DNA from: Acidobacteriota bacterium | GTDB taxonomy: Bacteria; Acidobacteriota; Blastocatellia; UBA7656 | Direction of reading: 5' to 3' | NCBI GenBank assembly: GCA_016201275.1 | Contig: JACQDB010000081.1 | Coordinates: 35,752 to 99,751 of the forward strand | DNA: 64,000 nucleotides | In this document: positions 7,475 through 15,641 of the stretch, piece after piece | Layout: each line of letters opens with the position of its first letter | Numbering within the stretch: the first letter of the stretch is position 1 | The notes under the pieces: model-generated | The model's input: the letters and a program-made list of their open reading frames with translations, nothing else | Databases searched by the model: none | What the model was told of the DNA's origin: nothing | Made by a program: the position numbers and the translations under genes

Positions 7475-9298
7475 ATGTACAAAAGCAACAAAATCAAACG
7501 TGGCCTTACAGCTTTAGGGTATGCCGTAATCTGTATGATCGCGCTCTCCGCTTCCCTGCTCCCCCAACCCTTGACCACCGCGCAAGCGGCTTCGCAAAAC
7601 TATGTCATGTTTTCCATCAATGTTCAGGACTTCTCTTATCCTGAGTACAGCATCGCCACGCTCAATCGCATTCTGGATATACATGAAAAATATGGTGTGC
7701 CGGTTGATCTCTATTTGACCACGACGATGACCGATATTTATGAAGCGCAGTCGCCCGCGCTGTTGACGCGCTTGAAGACTTCGCCTGTCGCATCGGTCTC
7801 GTATCATGTGCGCCCGCCCAATCCGTACTACACCAATTATGATTGGCTGGGACTTTCGCAGCTTACTTCAACGCAGCAATACACCACGGTGATGAATTAT
7901 GAAACGCACGGTTTGGATTTAGTGACCGGGCAACCGACCAGTCAGACAGGTGGATATAAAAAGCTGACCGAGGTGATGGGCTATGCGCCGTATGTGGCAG
8001 CCAATCAACCGGACGCCAGCGTTGGGCAAGAGACCAGCGACGTATTCAAGGATTTAGGCGCACGGTTTTTCATTCAACACGACCGCATCATCAACCTCGG
8101 CGACAAACTCAACGGCGTCTATCTGCGCCCTGAACATTACGACCTGAAACTTTTCGAACATGTCGGCGAGAAGGCAAAAAACCTAATAAAAACGGCCTTT
8201 TCTGAGGCGCAGGCCGCAACCGGAGCGCAAGCTCCTTACTTCGTCGGCATCAAAATGCACGACAATGATTTCTTTGCCGTGGACTCTGCGTGGGTGACGG
8301 TTTACACCAAAGGCTCGAAGCGACCGCCTTGGGACACCAGCAAAAAATCGGCGCTGCTGAGTGACGCAGAACAACAGGCGGTGTGGAATCAATATGAAGC
8401 AACGGTCGCCTACATCGCCGCGAAGAACAGCAAATATAAACCTCTCAACGCGCCTCTGCTGTGGCAAATGTTAGGCGGCACGATCACGCCGCCAGCGCCC
8501 ACCGCCGCAACGACCCTCTACCTTTCCGGCACTATGCACATCGAGACGAATCAAAGCAGTTGGCCAAACCCCGACGCCTTGCTCGCCTTCTTTGCTCGCG
8601 CTACCGCTACCGGAAAAATCGCTAATCAAACCACCGCTATGCGTTGGTCTGTAGGCGCAGACATCGGCTGGTTGCAGGGCGAAGCGCGTGCCGCTGAAGT
8701 CATACGCGCCACCGAAGCGATGGGCGTCGAGTGGGATGTTCACGCGCACGAGATGGCCGACCGCGCCAATTGTTCGGCCAAGCTCACGCAACTCGGCGGA
8801 CATCCGAATCACGTAGCTTCCGGCGTAGTCGCTACGGAAATTGATACTCTGCGTTCATTGGTTCGTGGCAGCAGTGGGGCAAGCTGGCAGGCAGAAATTT
8901 TATGGGGCATCGTGCGTCAAGCGAATCACGGCGTCGGTTCGGACGATGATGCGATAGGCGTATGGCGACCGAAAAATTCTACTGACTGGACGACGCATGA
9001 TCCGAACGGCAATTTGATAGCGGTCGGCGGCGGCAATCGGCGTTTACCGGAAATCGAAGCTTACGCCGGTAAACTCAGCGTCAATGCACAGGGCTTGCCG
9101 CCGGTGTTGAGCGCAACGATTATGGTCTCGCCGAAAACGCTGACCATCACCAACACGACGGACGGCATAGACGCGATTGAAAGTTGGGCGTGGCGCATCG
9201 GCGCATTACCCAATATCAAGTGGGCGAATCTGCGCGAAACCGCTACCGCTTGGGTAGCCGCTGGCTCGGTCGCTTCCCGCCTTGAAAACTGGCAGTGA
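7475..9298 (+). CDS. Secreted polysaccharide deacetylase-like (NodB-fold) protein, two repeats
   Basis: 607 residues; ATG preceded by ACGGAG. A long signal peptide ends near AQAASQN. The first half begins YVMFSINVQDFSYPEYSIATLNRILDIHEKYGVPVDLYLTTTM, the usual opening strand and helix of NodB/CE4-type barrels. The second half (from about residue 345) restarts with TTLYLSGTMHIETNQSSWPN and has EWDVHAHEMADR and GGHPNHVAS, resembling the His-rich region of the same fold. This suggests two related barrel domains. The classical CE4 metal triad (D-D, HxxxH) is not clearly complete, so enzymatic activity is uncertain. The protein is likely periplasmic or extracellular and acts on glycans if active. 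Confidence 0.6.
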   Translation: MYKSNKIKRGLTALGYAVICMIALSASLLPQPLTTAQAASQNYVMFSINVQDFSYPEYSIATLNRILDIHEKYGVPVDLYLTTTMTDIYEAQSPALLTRLKTSPVASVSYHVRPPNPYYTNYDWLGLSQLTSTQQYTTVMNYETHGLDLVTGQPTSQTGGYKKLTEVMGYAPYVAANQPDASVGQETSDVFKDLGARFFIQHDRIINLGDKLNGVYLRPEHYDLKLFEHVGEKAKNLIKTAFSEAQAATGAQAPYFVGIKMHDNDFFAVDSAWVTVYTKGSKRPPWDTSKKSALLSDAEQQAVWNQYEATVAYIAAKNSKYKPLNAPLLWQMLGGTITPPAPTAATTLYLSGTMHIETNQSSWPNPDALLAFFARATATGKIANQTTAMRWSVGADIGWLQGEARAAEVIRATEAMGVEWDVHAHEMADRANCSAKLTQLGGHPNHVASGVVATEIDTLRSLVRGSSGASWQAEILWGIVRQANHGVGSDDDAIGVWRPKNSTDWTTHDPNGNLIAVGGGNRRLPEIEAYAGKLSVNAQGLPPVLSATIMVSPKTLTITNTTDGIDAIESWAWRIGALPNIKWANLRETATAWVAAGSVASRLENWQ

Positions 9299-9940
9299 AG
9301 GGGAGATGGGGAGATGGGGAGACAGGGGGGAATTTGAATGTCTCGAATTTTGGCTCTCCCGTAACTTCCATGAAAGGTGTCAAGATATTGTGCTATCTAT
9401 CGCAACGGCGTACAACATCTTGGGAGTCTTTACGGAAATTACGGGAGAGCCCGAATTTTTTGCTATTCAAATTTTGTAACTACCCAACCTTCTTTGCCCC
9501 GCAACGGGTGTAGGAAATTAGCCAGTGCTGCAGGCACTGGAACCAAGTTGGACAAACGCTATGCGCCCTGAAAGGGTGCAGGAGATGAATTGCCGCCAGC
9601 CTCCGGCGCTCTTCCAGAGCGCGACCGCCAAGCTGCCTGCGCCTTCCCGTGGCTTCACCACGGGCTAATCTCCTATGCGCCTCTGGCGCAAAAACTCATA
9701 GACCGGCAATTTTCAACCAAGCTGGGTAGTTAGAGCGTGTCGCAGCATTTCAGAAGCCGCCCATATATTGTGGCTAGTTACACCATCACATACAATATCT
9801 GGACAAAGAATCCAGTTATGCGACACGCTCTAACTACCAATTTTTTTGCTATCTTGATGCCGTTGGCTTCATTCAAAAGCGAGACAAATTTTATTCCCTG
9901 TCTCCCCCTGTCTCCCCGTCTCCCTGTCTCCCCTACTCTC
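9299..9940. other. 640-base gap with low-complexity tract and MITE
   Basis: No gene is credible. It begins with a GGGGAGAT tandem tract (9299-9325). A segment at 9518-9725 resembles the flanks of the composite elements at 15 kb and 27 kb (GCCAGTGCT at one end, CTGGGTAGTTAG at the other) but has a different interior with several short hairpins. A 102-bp MITE follows (9731-9832). CTCCCCGTCT-type repeats lie near 9900-9935. Confidence 0.6.
9731..9832 (+). mobile_element. 102-bp TA-flanked MITE, copy 1
   Basis: The terminal inverted repeats TAGAGCGTGTCGCA (9731-9744) and TGCGACACGCTCTA (9819-9832) are perfect. In this copy the match extends outward to 20 bp (9725-9744 against 9819-9838). The interior includes CCGCCCATATATTGTGG and ACAATATCTGGACA. 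Two further copies of the same length lie at 14959-15060 and 27328-27429. TA at both ends suits an IS630/Tc1-mariner-type target; no transposase is encoded. Confidence 0.8.
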
Positions 9941-10573
9941 CTACTCCCTCGAATACTCCTCGCCGATGGCGTCAATCTTGGCGACGCGGCGGCGGTGGCG
10001 GTCTTCGGTTAATTCCGTAGCCAGCCATGCGGTGACAATTTTTTTCATCAACTCGGTAGCCATCATTTTGCCGCCCAAGGTCAAGACGTTCGCGCCGTTA
10101 TGTTCGCGGCTGTTTTTCGCGCTCGCTTCGTCGTAACACATGGCGGCGCGCACGCCCGGAACTTTGTTCGCTACCATGCACGAGCCTATGCCTGCGCCGT
10201 CTATCATAATGCCCAAATCGCAGGTGCCTTTGGCGACGGCTCGCGCCACGGTGTGCGCGTAATCGGGATAATCCACCGCCTCGGTCGAGTGACAACCGAA
10301 GTCTTGAAATTCATGGCCGAGGTCGGCAAGCAGGCGCTTAAGGTCTTCTTTCATCTCGAAGCCGCCGTGGTCTGCGCCTATGGCGATGCGGCGACGGCGT
10401 GCCGCCAGGCGGCGTTTGGCTCTTTCGATGTGAATGCCGCGCTCGCGGGTCAGGTCTTCGGCAAGCGAGGTCAGACGGGCGTTGTCATCTATGCGAAGCG
10501 TATCGCCCGCCACCAGATTTCGCACGTCCACTTCGGTGATTACGGATTTGCCTCTTTCATCAATCACGCTCAT
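9941..10573 (-). CDS. rpiB: RpiB/LacA/LacB-family sugar-phosphate isomerase with N-terminal extension
   Basis: 210 residues. From about residue 62 it is a full RpiB domain: RIAIGADHGGFEMKEDLKRLL, then DYPDYAHTVARAV, GAGIGSCMVANKVPGVRAAMCYDEASAKNSREHNGANVL. RpiB interconverts ribose 5-phosphate and ribulose 5-phosphate. Two features are unusual. The position normally held by the catalytic Cys (CGTGIG in E. coli) is Asp here (DGAGIG, D125). There is also a 60-residue N-terminal domain (ITEVDVRNLVAGDTLRI, then LTSLAEDLTRERGIHI). From memory, this extension resembles segments of bacterial-microcompartment-associated enzymes, but no shell genes are nearby. The exact substrate is therefore uncertain. 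Confidence 0.85.
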   Translation of the reverse strand: MSVIDERGKSVITEVDVRNLVAGDTLRIDDNARLTSLAEDLTRERGIHIERAKRRLAARRRRIAIGADHGGFEMKEDLKRLLADLGHEFQDFGCHSTEAVDYPDYAHTVARAVAKGTCDLGIMIDGAGIGSCMVANKVPGVRAAMCYDEASAKNSREHNGANVLTLGGKMMATELMKKIVTAWLATELTEDRHRRRVAKIDAIGEEYSRE

Positions 10574-10747
10574 AAGATTGTGGATTGTAGTTTTTGCCTG
10601 ACCGATTGTCTAATCGAATTGCTGACGAAGGAGTTTGCCGCGTCTTCCCGTATGCTGCGCCCCGTCGAGATGGCGACGCGAGCATAGCACTTCCCGGATG
10701 GCGCGCCAAAAGGGAGCGACGAAGTTGCGGCGTGCTGGCATTGCGGT

Positions 10748-11164
10748 TCAGGGCGTTTCGCCATTGGGTGCGGCTTGCCCATTTGTCGCTTTGCAATTCG
10801 CTTTCTGTAACATCTCGCGCACGATGTTGACCAGTTCATCGAAATCGAAGGGCTTATAAAAAGCCTGGTCGGCTCCGACCTCCATAGCAGCATCCGTAGT
10901 CGCGCTGCCGTGCGCGGTGAATACCAATATCGGGATATGGGCGGTCTCGCTGTCGGCGCGTAACTGCTTAATCATTTCCGTCCCGTCTATATTGGGCATA
11001 CTTAAATCGGTGATGATGAGATCAGGCTTTTCGGCCTCTGCCATATACAACCCTTCGCCGCCATCGCTCGCCATCGCCACCGTAAATCCGGCATTGGTGA
11101 AATACATATGAAGAAGTTCACGAGTATCTTTGTTATCTTCGACAATCAGAATTTTGAAAGACAT
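10748..11164 (-). CDS. Single-domain response regulator (CheY-like)
   Basis: A 138-residue receiver with the acidic pair E9/D10 (ILIVEDNKD), phosphoacceptor D53 (LIITDLSMPNIDG), T/S in LVFTAHGS and Lys in FYKPFDF. No output domain follows, so it would act by protein-protein contact or as a phosphorelay intermediate. No kinase is adjacent; hpt lies divergently upstream. The last 15 residues are polar and probably disordered. Confidence 0.93.
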   Translation of the reverse strand: MSFKILIVEDNKDTRELLHMYFTNAGFTVAMASDGGEGLYMAEAEKPDLIITDLSMPNIDGTEMIKQLRADSETAHIPILVFTAHGSATTDAAMEVGADQAFYKPFDFDELVNIVREMLQKANCKATNGQAAPNGETP

Positions 11165-11358
11165 GGAGAAGACTTCCGAAAGTGGTACGTTCAGGAGTGA
11201 AGGGGAAGGACAGTATAGGATGATTTCGCTCTTGATGCAACGAAGTGTTCGCTGAATTACAAAACTGCCATTTGCCCAATTGTTCCGGCGTTGACAGCCA
11301 TCCTACCGGTTGCGTATATTGCCCAATCAAATTCCAATCCCCCGGCAAGGAGACCCAA

Positions 11359-11937
11359 ATGACCGCCAACCAACCCGCTTCCTTTATTCACGATCCCGGC
11401 CTTGAAGTGTTAATCACCGAAGCCCAAATTCACACCCGCATAGGCGAGATGGGAGAGCAGATCACCAAAGATTATCAAGGCAAAAATCTTCACCTGATTG
11501 CCGTACTCAAAGGCGCGTGCGTCTTTCTCTCCGATTTGATTCGCCACATAGACCTGCCCTTGACCATTGATTTCATAGGCATCTCCAGTTACGGCGCTTC
11601 GACAAAATCATCCGGCGAAGTGAAGATCACCAAAGACCTAGACAAAAGCCCTACCGGCAAAGATGTGTTGGTGGTCGAAGACATCATTGATACCGGTTTG
11701 ACCTTGAATTACCTGATGAATATTTTTCAATCGCGTGAAGTCAACTCGATCAACATCGCCGCCTTGCTCGATAAACCGGAGCGTCACGAGATCGAAGTGG
11801 ATGCCCAATACCTCGGCTTCACGATTCCCAATCTCTTCGTCGTGGGTTACGGCTTGGACTTCGCCGAACGCTATCGCAACCTGCCTTTCATAGGCGTCCC
11901 CAAAGACCCCGATGCCTTTGTGCAAAGCAAAGGCTGA
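11359..11937 (+). CDS. hpt: Hypoxanthine phosphoribosyltransferase
   Basis: 192 residues. It converts hypoxanthine or guanine plus PRPP to IMP or GMP in purine salvage. The PRPP-binding motif is VLVVEDIIDTGLTL; other family marks are LHLIAVLKGACVFLSDLIRHI near the N-terminus and NLFVVGYGLDFAERYRNLPFIGV at the end. The start is placed at ATG 11359 because AAGGAG lies just upstream; the frame is open further upstream but that extension is Cys/His-rich and does not look like the family. It is followed closely by the convergent glpD. Confidence 0.95.
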   Translation: MTANQPASFIHDPGLEVLITEAQIHTRIGEMGEQITKDYQGKNLHLIAVLKGACVFLSDLIRHIDLPLTIDFIGISSYGASTKSSGEVKITKDLDKSPTGKDVLVVEDIIDTGLTLNYLMNIFQSREVNSINIAALLDKPERHEIEVDAQYLGFTIPNLFVVGYGLDFAERYRNLPFIGVPKDPDAFVQSKG

Positions 11938-11954
11938 AACGGGGCAGCGCTTTT

Positions 11955-13652
11955 TCAGCGGCTTCGGTCGCACATTCTATATTCACTTTCCACTTCGGAT
12001 TTGAAGTGAACAAGCTGGCAGGGAATCTCCTGTTCGTCCCAGTTCAACTCCTGCGCTAATACGGCGGCAACTTCTGGCGCAACGGCAAGCACGGCGTCTC
12101 CGCCCAGCATCACGGCACGCGTGCGCCGCGCCAACACATCGGCCAGCGTCAACGCCATTTCCTCGCGCACCGCGTAAATCACCTCGGCAAAAATCATCGG
12201 CAAGCCTTCGATAAGCGGCTGGCGAAAAGCTGTTTGCTCTTGAGCAATCGCCGCAATCACCTTGGCATTCGCACCATAATTGTTCACCAGATGACGAGCC
12301 ATTTCGGCATCGCAGTTTGCGCTTGCCGCAAGCTGTTGCGCGAAAGACGCAAGCGCCTCGCGCTGGATTGGTCCGCCATCAAGCCTGACTTTGGCGCTGC
12401 GACTTCCCGTCGTCGTCGGCATCGAGAATCGTTCGCGCAATCGTTTAACCGCTAAATCAATTCCCCGCTCTGCCATCAGGCGAAAGGTCGTCAATTTTCC
12501 ACCGGCTATGGAAATCAAACCGTCAGCGTTTTCAACAAGCAGTTCTTTGCGCGAAACATCGGTGGTAGATTTGGCGTTGGCATCGCCAATCAAAGGTCGC
12601 AATCCCGCCCACGCCGAAATCACATCGCACGTTTGCAATCGCGCTGTAGGGAAATACGCATTGATGGCGTCGAGAATTTCTTTGACCTCGGCGAGGTTAG
12701 CGCAGGGCGAATCTTTGTCGCCGTGATAATCGCTGTCGGTCGTGCCTATGTTGACGCGGCCTTGCCAGGGAACGACGAAATAGAAGCGATGCCCGGTCAG
12801 CGACGGAATCAACCACGCGGCCTTCACCTGCAAACGCGCTGCGGAAACCGTCAGATGAATGCCTTTCGAGGGGCGCAGAGTTTGGCCTTTCAACTCGTCG
12901 AGTGATGAATGATTCGTATCAAGTTTCCTCACCTCGTCCATCCATACGCCGGTTGCATTGATGACCAGTTTCGCTTTCGTCTCAAGCAATGCGCCGCTTA
13001 TTTCATCGCCCAGTCGCACGCCTGCGATTTGCCCTTTGGCATCTTTGATAAAGCCCTTGACGCTGGTGTAATTGGCGACAATCGCCCCGTTTTTATTGGC
13101 GGTTTTGAGAACTTCGATGGTCAGCCGCGAATCATTGGTCAAGCCATCGAAGTACAGCAAAGCGCCTTGCAACCCGGCGCTATCCAGTTGCGGCGCAAGT
13201 CGCAAAGCGGCGTCGCGGTCGAGGCGTTGATGGCGCGCCAGGCCAGAGGCTCCGGCAAGCAGGTCATAAAGAATCAAGCCGAGGCGCATTTTCAAAGGGT
13301 GGTCGTAATTGCGTTTGGCATCGCTATAAATCGGTATCACAAACGGCAGAGGTTCGGCCAGATGCGGCGCGATGTGCATCAATGTAGCGCGTTCGCGCAA
13401 GCCTTCGCGCACCATCGCAAAATCGAAGTGTTCCAGATAACGCAAACCGCCGTGCAGCAATTTGGTAGAGCGGCTGGAAGTCCCCGCCGCGAAATCGCGC
13501 TTTTCCACCAGCGCCACTTTCACGCCGCGTAAAGCCGCCTCCAGCGCGAGTCCGGCTCCGGTGATGCCGCCGCCGATGATGAACAAATCGAACTCTTCGT
13601 TCGCTAATCGTTTGATATTTTCAAGCCGCGTCCGCCATGAAAACTCGCTCAT
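11955..13652 (-). CDS. glpD: Glycerol-3-phosphate dehydrogenase (FAD-dependent)
   Basis: 565 residues. It oxidises sn-glycerol 3-phosphate to dihydroxyacetone phosphate at the membrane and passes electrons to quinone. The FAD-binding motif is at the N-terminus (FDLFIIGGGITGAGLALEAALRG), followed by the GlpD signature FAAGTSSRSTKLLHGGLRYLEHFDF. Later conserved stretches are FYFVVPWQGRVNIGTTDSDY and SIAGGKLTTFRLMAE. The C-terminal domain (EMARHLVNNYGANA, then EMALTLADVLARRTR) is complete. It appears monocistronic, with hpt convergent on one side and the FabH-like gene upstream in the same direction. Confidence 0.96.
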   Translation of the reverse strand: MSEFSWRTRLENIKRLANEEFDLFIIGGGITGAGLALEAALRGVKVALVEKRDFAAGTSSRSTKLLHGGLRYLEHFDFAMVREGLRERATLMHIAPHLAEPLPFVIPIYSDAKRNYDHPLKMRLGLILYDLLAGASGLARHQRLDRDAALRLAPQLDSAGLQGALLYFDGLTNDSRLTIEVLKTANKNGAIVANYTSVKGFIKDAKGQIAGVRLGDEISGALLETKAKLVINATGVWMDEVRKLDTNHSSLDELKGQTLRPSKGIHLTVSAARLQVKAAWLIPSLTGHRFYFVVPWQGRVNIGTTDSDYHGDKDSPCANLAEVKEILDAINAYFPTARLQTCDVISAWAGLRPLIGDANAKSTTDVSRKELLVENADGLISIAGGKLTTFRLMAERGIDLAVKRLRERFSMPTTTGSRSAKVRLDGGPIQREALASFAQQLAASANCDAEMARHLVNNYGANAKVIAAIAQEQTAFRQPLIEGLPMIFAEVIYAVREEMALTLADVLARRTRAVMLGGDAVLAVAPEVAAVLAQELNWDEQEIPCQLVHFKSEVESEYRMCDRSR

Positions 13653-13713
13653 GGTTTGAGTATGACAAAGCCTGTAATTTTTTCAAACCACCGAAGCGCT
13701 TCCCCGCAAACCT

Positions 13714-14736
13714 TCAGCACACGCGACACAAAGCCGCGCCCCAGGTGAAGCCCGCACCAAAGGCCAATATCAAAACCCAGGCATCTTCCGTCAAGCGCGC
13801 TTCTCGTTGCGCCTGCCACAAAGCCAGAAACGCCGACGCGCTGCTGGTGTTGCCGTAACGCTCCACATTCATCACCACACGCTCCGGCGCAATCATCAGG
13901 CGATGACTCAAAGCGCGCAGCAAATTCGCATTCGCCTGATGCGGAATGACCAAGCTGATTTGCGAACGCGACAGGTTATGGCGCGCCAGAATGTCGTTGG
14001 CGGCAGCGGTCATTTTTTTCACCGCCTGCAAAATCACGGTGCGCCCGTTCATCGCGCCGCAATGAAGATTCGCCGCCATCTGTGCGGCGTCAAACCAACG
14101 CGCTCCGTTAGCCGTTCCCGGTGCGCGCACGATTAAATCTTCGGCAAAACTCCCATCCGTAGCGATCAACACATCTTCGATTTTCAAAGCGCGGTGCTTC
14201 CCTTCCCGGCGTGCTGGCAGCACATCGCACAACACCAAAGCGCCCGCGCCATCGCCAAACAACATACTGATTTCGGCGCTCTGCGGGCTTAACTCCAGCC
14301 CTTTCGATTGCGCTTCGGCGGCAAAACAGATTATCGTCTTCGCCGTTTTCGATTCGATCAAACCGCGCCCGATTTGCAAACTGTAGAGCAGTGTCGCGCA
14401 CGCCGCTCGCAAATCAAGCGCCGGAATCGCTCGGCATCCTGCGACTTTGCGTTGCACGAGCGGGGCAATTCCCGGCGTTTGATAATCCGGGGACAGCGTG
14501 CCGCCAATCAAATAATCAACTTGCTCCGCGCCAATGCCAGCATCGTGCAAAGCATCGTTCACGGCTTGCGCGGCAAGGTCAGAGGTGGCTTGATTCGCGT
14601 CAACCCAACGGCGTTCGCGTATGCCGCAATTGGCCACTATCCAATCAGGCGCAACGCCAAGTTTTGCGGCAAGCTCTGCATTAGTGATGACGCGCTCTGG
14701 CAAAGCCGCGCCGCTGCCGATGATGTAGCAACTCAT
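13714..14736 (-). CDS. 3-oxoacyl-ACP synthase III (FabH-like)
   Basis: 340 residues, counted from ATG 14736, which has CAGGAG at good spacing. It is a thiolase-fold condensing enzyme with a complete KAS III triad: C113 (DLRAACATLL), H266 (IPHQANANLL) and N296 (ERYGNTSSAS). Such enzymes condense acyl-CoA with malonyl-ACP, or in relatives transfer acyl groups. The Cys context is AACATLL rather than the AACSGF of housekeeping FabH. It lies, after a repeat-filled gap, upstream (by coordinate) of nothing else on its strand except glpD, and it follows an ACP / SGNH / MBOAT gene set on the same strand. A specialised acyl-supply role is inferred; housekeeping FabH remains possible. Confidence 0.88.
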   Translation of the reverse strand: MSCYIIGSGAALPERVITNAELAAKLGVAPDWIVANCGIRERRWVDANQATSDLAAQAVNDALHDAGIGAEQVDYLIGGTLSPDYQTPGIAPLVQRKVAGCRAIPALDLRAACATLLYSLQIGRGLIESKTAKTIICFAAEAQSKGLELSPQSAEISMLFGDGAGALVLCDVLPARREGKHRALKIEDVLIATDGSFAEDLIVRAPGTANGARWFDAAQMAANLHCGAMNGRTVILQAVKKMTAAANDILARHNLSRSQISLVIPHQANANLLRALSHRLMIAPERVVMNVERYGNTSSASAFLALWQAQREARLTEDAWVLILAFGAGFTWGAALCRVC

Positions 14737-14760
14737 TAACATCTCCTGATTTCGTCGTAG

Positions 14761-14938
14761 CGCCTTCAGGCTAATGGCATGAAGTTAAGCGGCATAGATG
14801 TAGCGCAGGCGGTCTAGCCTGTGGTGGACTTGGTGGCAGAAGCGCGCGAAATCCAAGTCTTAGCTTGCCGCTGTCAGCCGCAGACTAGACTGTCTGCGGT
14901 ACCGTTTTTCTTAACTTCATGCCATTAGCCTGAAGGCG
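14761..14938. mobile_element. 178-bp element with 29-bp perfect terminal inverted repeats
   Basis: The left end CGCCTTCAGGCTAATGGCAT and following bases (14761-14789) is exactly complementary to 14910-14938. The interior has further pairing (GCAGGCGGTCTAGCCTG and CAGCCGCAGACTAGACTGTCTGCGG). It encodes no protein. It resembles a non-autonomous element or a large hairpin. No second copy was noticed in the window. Confidence 0.65.
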
Positions 14939-14958
14939 GAAGCATCTTTAGTTGTAAC

Positions 14959-15060
14959 TAGAGCGTGTCGCAAAATTCCAGCAACCGCCCATATGTTGTA
15001 GATAGTCAAGCCATCGCACACAATATCTAGACAGGAAATCCATTTCTGCACCACGCTCTA
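14959..15060 (+). mobile_element. 102-bp TA-flanked MITE, copy 2
   Basis: The ends are TAGAGCGTGTCGCA (14959-14972) and TGCACCACGCTCTA (15047-15060); the right end has two mismatches to a perfect repeat. The interior, with CCGCCCATATGTTGTAGATAG and ACAATATCTAGACAGG, aligns with copies 1 and 3. It is directly followed by the 201-bp palindromic module, as in the inverted copy at 27 kb. Confidence 0.8.
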
Positions 15061-15093
15061 CCTACCTGGCCTCTTGGTGAGCGCTGAACGCTG

Positions 15094-15294
15094 TGCGGCG
15101 GTGCCGCTTTGAGGTGCGGAAAGGCTGCGCCTTGCCGTAAGCTATGCTTCCCATTCTCGCGGCTGCGCCGCCTGTGGGCTTCTGCCGCCAAGTTTTTCTG
15201 AGGCACCGCCTCCGGTGCGGCAGAGCCGCGAAAAAGTAGCGCCAGCCGAGCGGAGAGTCACAGACTCTCCGCACCTCAAAGCGGCACCGCCGCA
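15094..15294 (+). mobile_element. 201-bp palindromic module, copy 1
   Basis: A 27-bp perfect terminal inverted repeat (TGCGGCGGTGCCGCTTTGAG and following bases at 15094-15120, complement at 15268-15294) encloses a GC-rich, hairpin-prone interior. A second copy of exactly 201 bp is at 27094-27294 in the opposite orientation. Flanking bases match as well, so module and neighbouring MITE seem to travel as one composite. Confidence 0.75.
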
Positions 15295-15362
15295 AGCACT
15301 GGCTGGGTAGTTACCTTGAGTTTGGAAATTTCGCTTGAAGTCGCGACCACAAAACATCAAGT

Positions 15363-15608
15363 TCATTTCACGGCTTGCGCTCTGGCGATGAGCGCTTCGA
15401 CTTTGGCAAGGGTATCAAAATTTTCCGGGCGTAACTCTCTGTCCTCCACCTTGATGCCGCATTCATTTTCGATGAGCGTGACAAAATCAAGCAGTGAAAA
15501 CGAATCCAGCAAGCCCGATAGAAAAAGCGACGCCTCGCGCTCCGGCATTTTCGTATGCGCTTGCTGCGCCGCCTGCTGCAAATACGTGGTGATGGTTTCC
15601 GGTAACAT
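15363..15608 (-). CDS. Acyl carrier protein
   Basis: 81 residues. The motif LDSFSLLDF contains the Ser (S36) that would carry 4'-phosphopantetheine, followed by the typical acidic helix VTLIENECGIKVEDRELRPENFDTLAKVEALI. A strong AGGAGG site precedes the ATG. The sequence differs from housekeeping AcpP (no DSLDTVEL) and is closer to specialised carriers such as DltC-like proteins. Its neighbours are a FabH-like synthase, an MBOAT transferase and two SGNH hydrolases. It probably carries the acyl group for that cluster. Confidence 0.85.
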   Translation of the reverse strand: MLPETITTYLQQAAQQAHTKMPEREASLFLSGLLDSFSLLDFVTLIENECGIKVEDRELRPENFDTLAKVEALIARAQAVK

Positions 15609-15641
15609 TAATTCATCCTCCTATTTTTCCAACGGCAAAGG

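Larger units (their letters stand above)
14743..15362. other. 620-base gap filled by three MITE-like elements
   Basis: No gene is seen. Three inverted-repeat elements stand side by side: 14761-14938, 14959-15060 and 15094-15294. Together they separate the FabH-like gene from the ACP gene on the minus strand and occupy most of the gap. Confidence 0.7.

Noticed and set aside
12909..13532. 207-codon open frame on the plus strand
   Set aside because: Antisense to glpD; no protein-family character.
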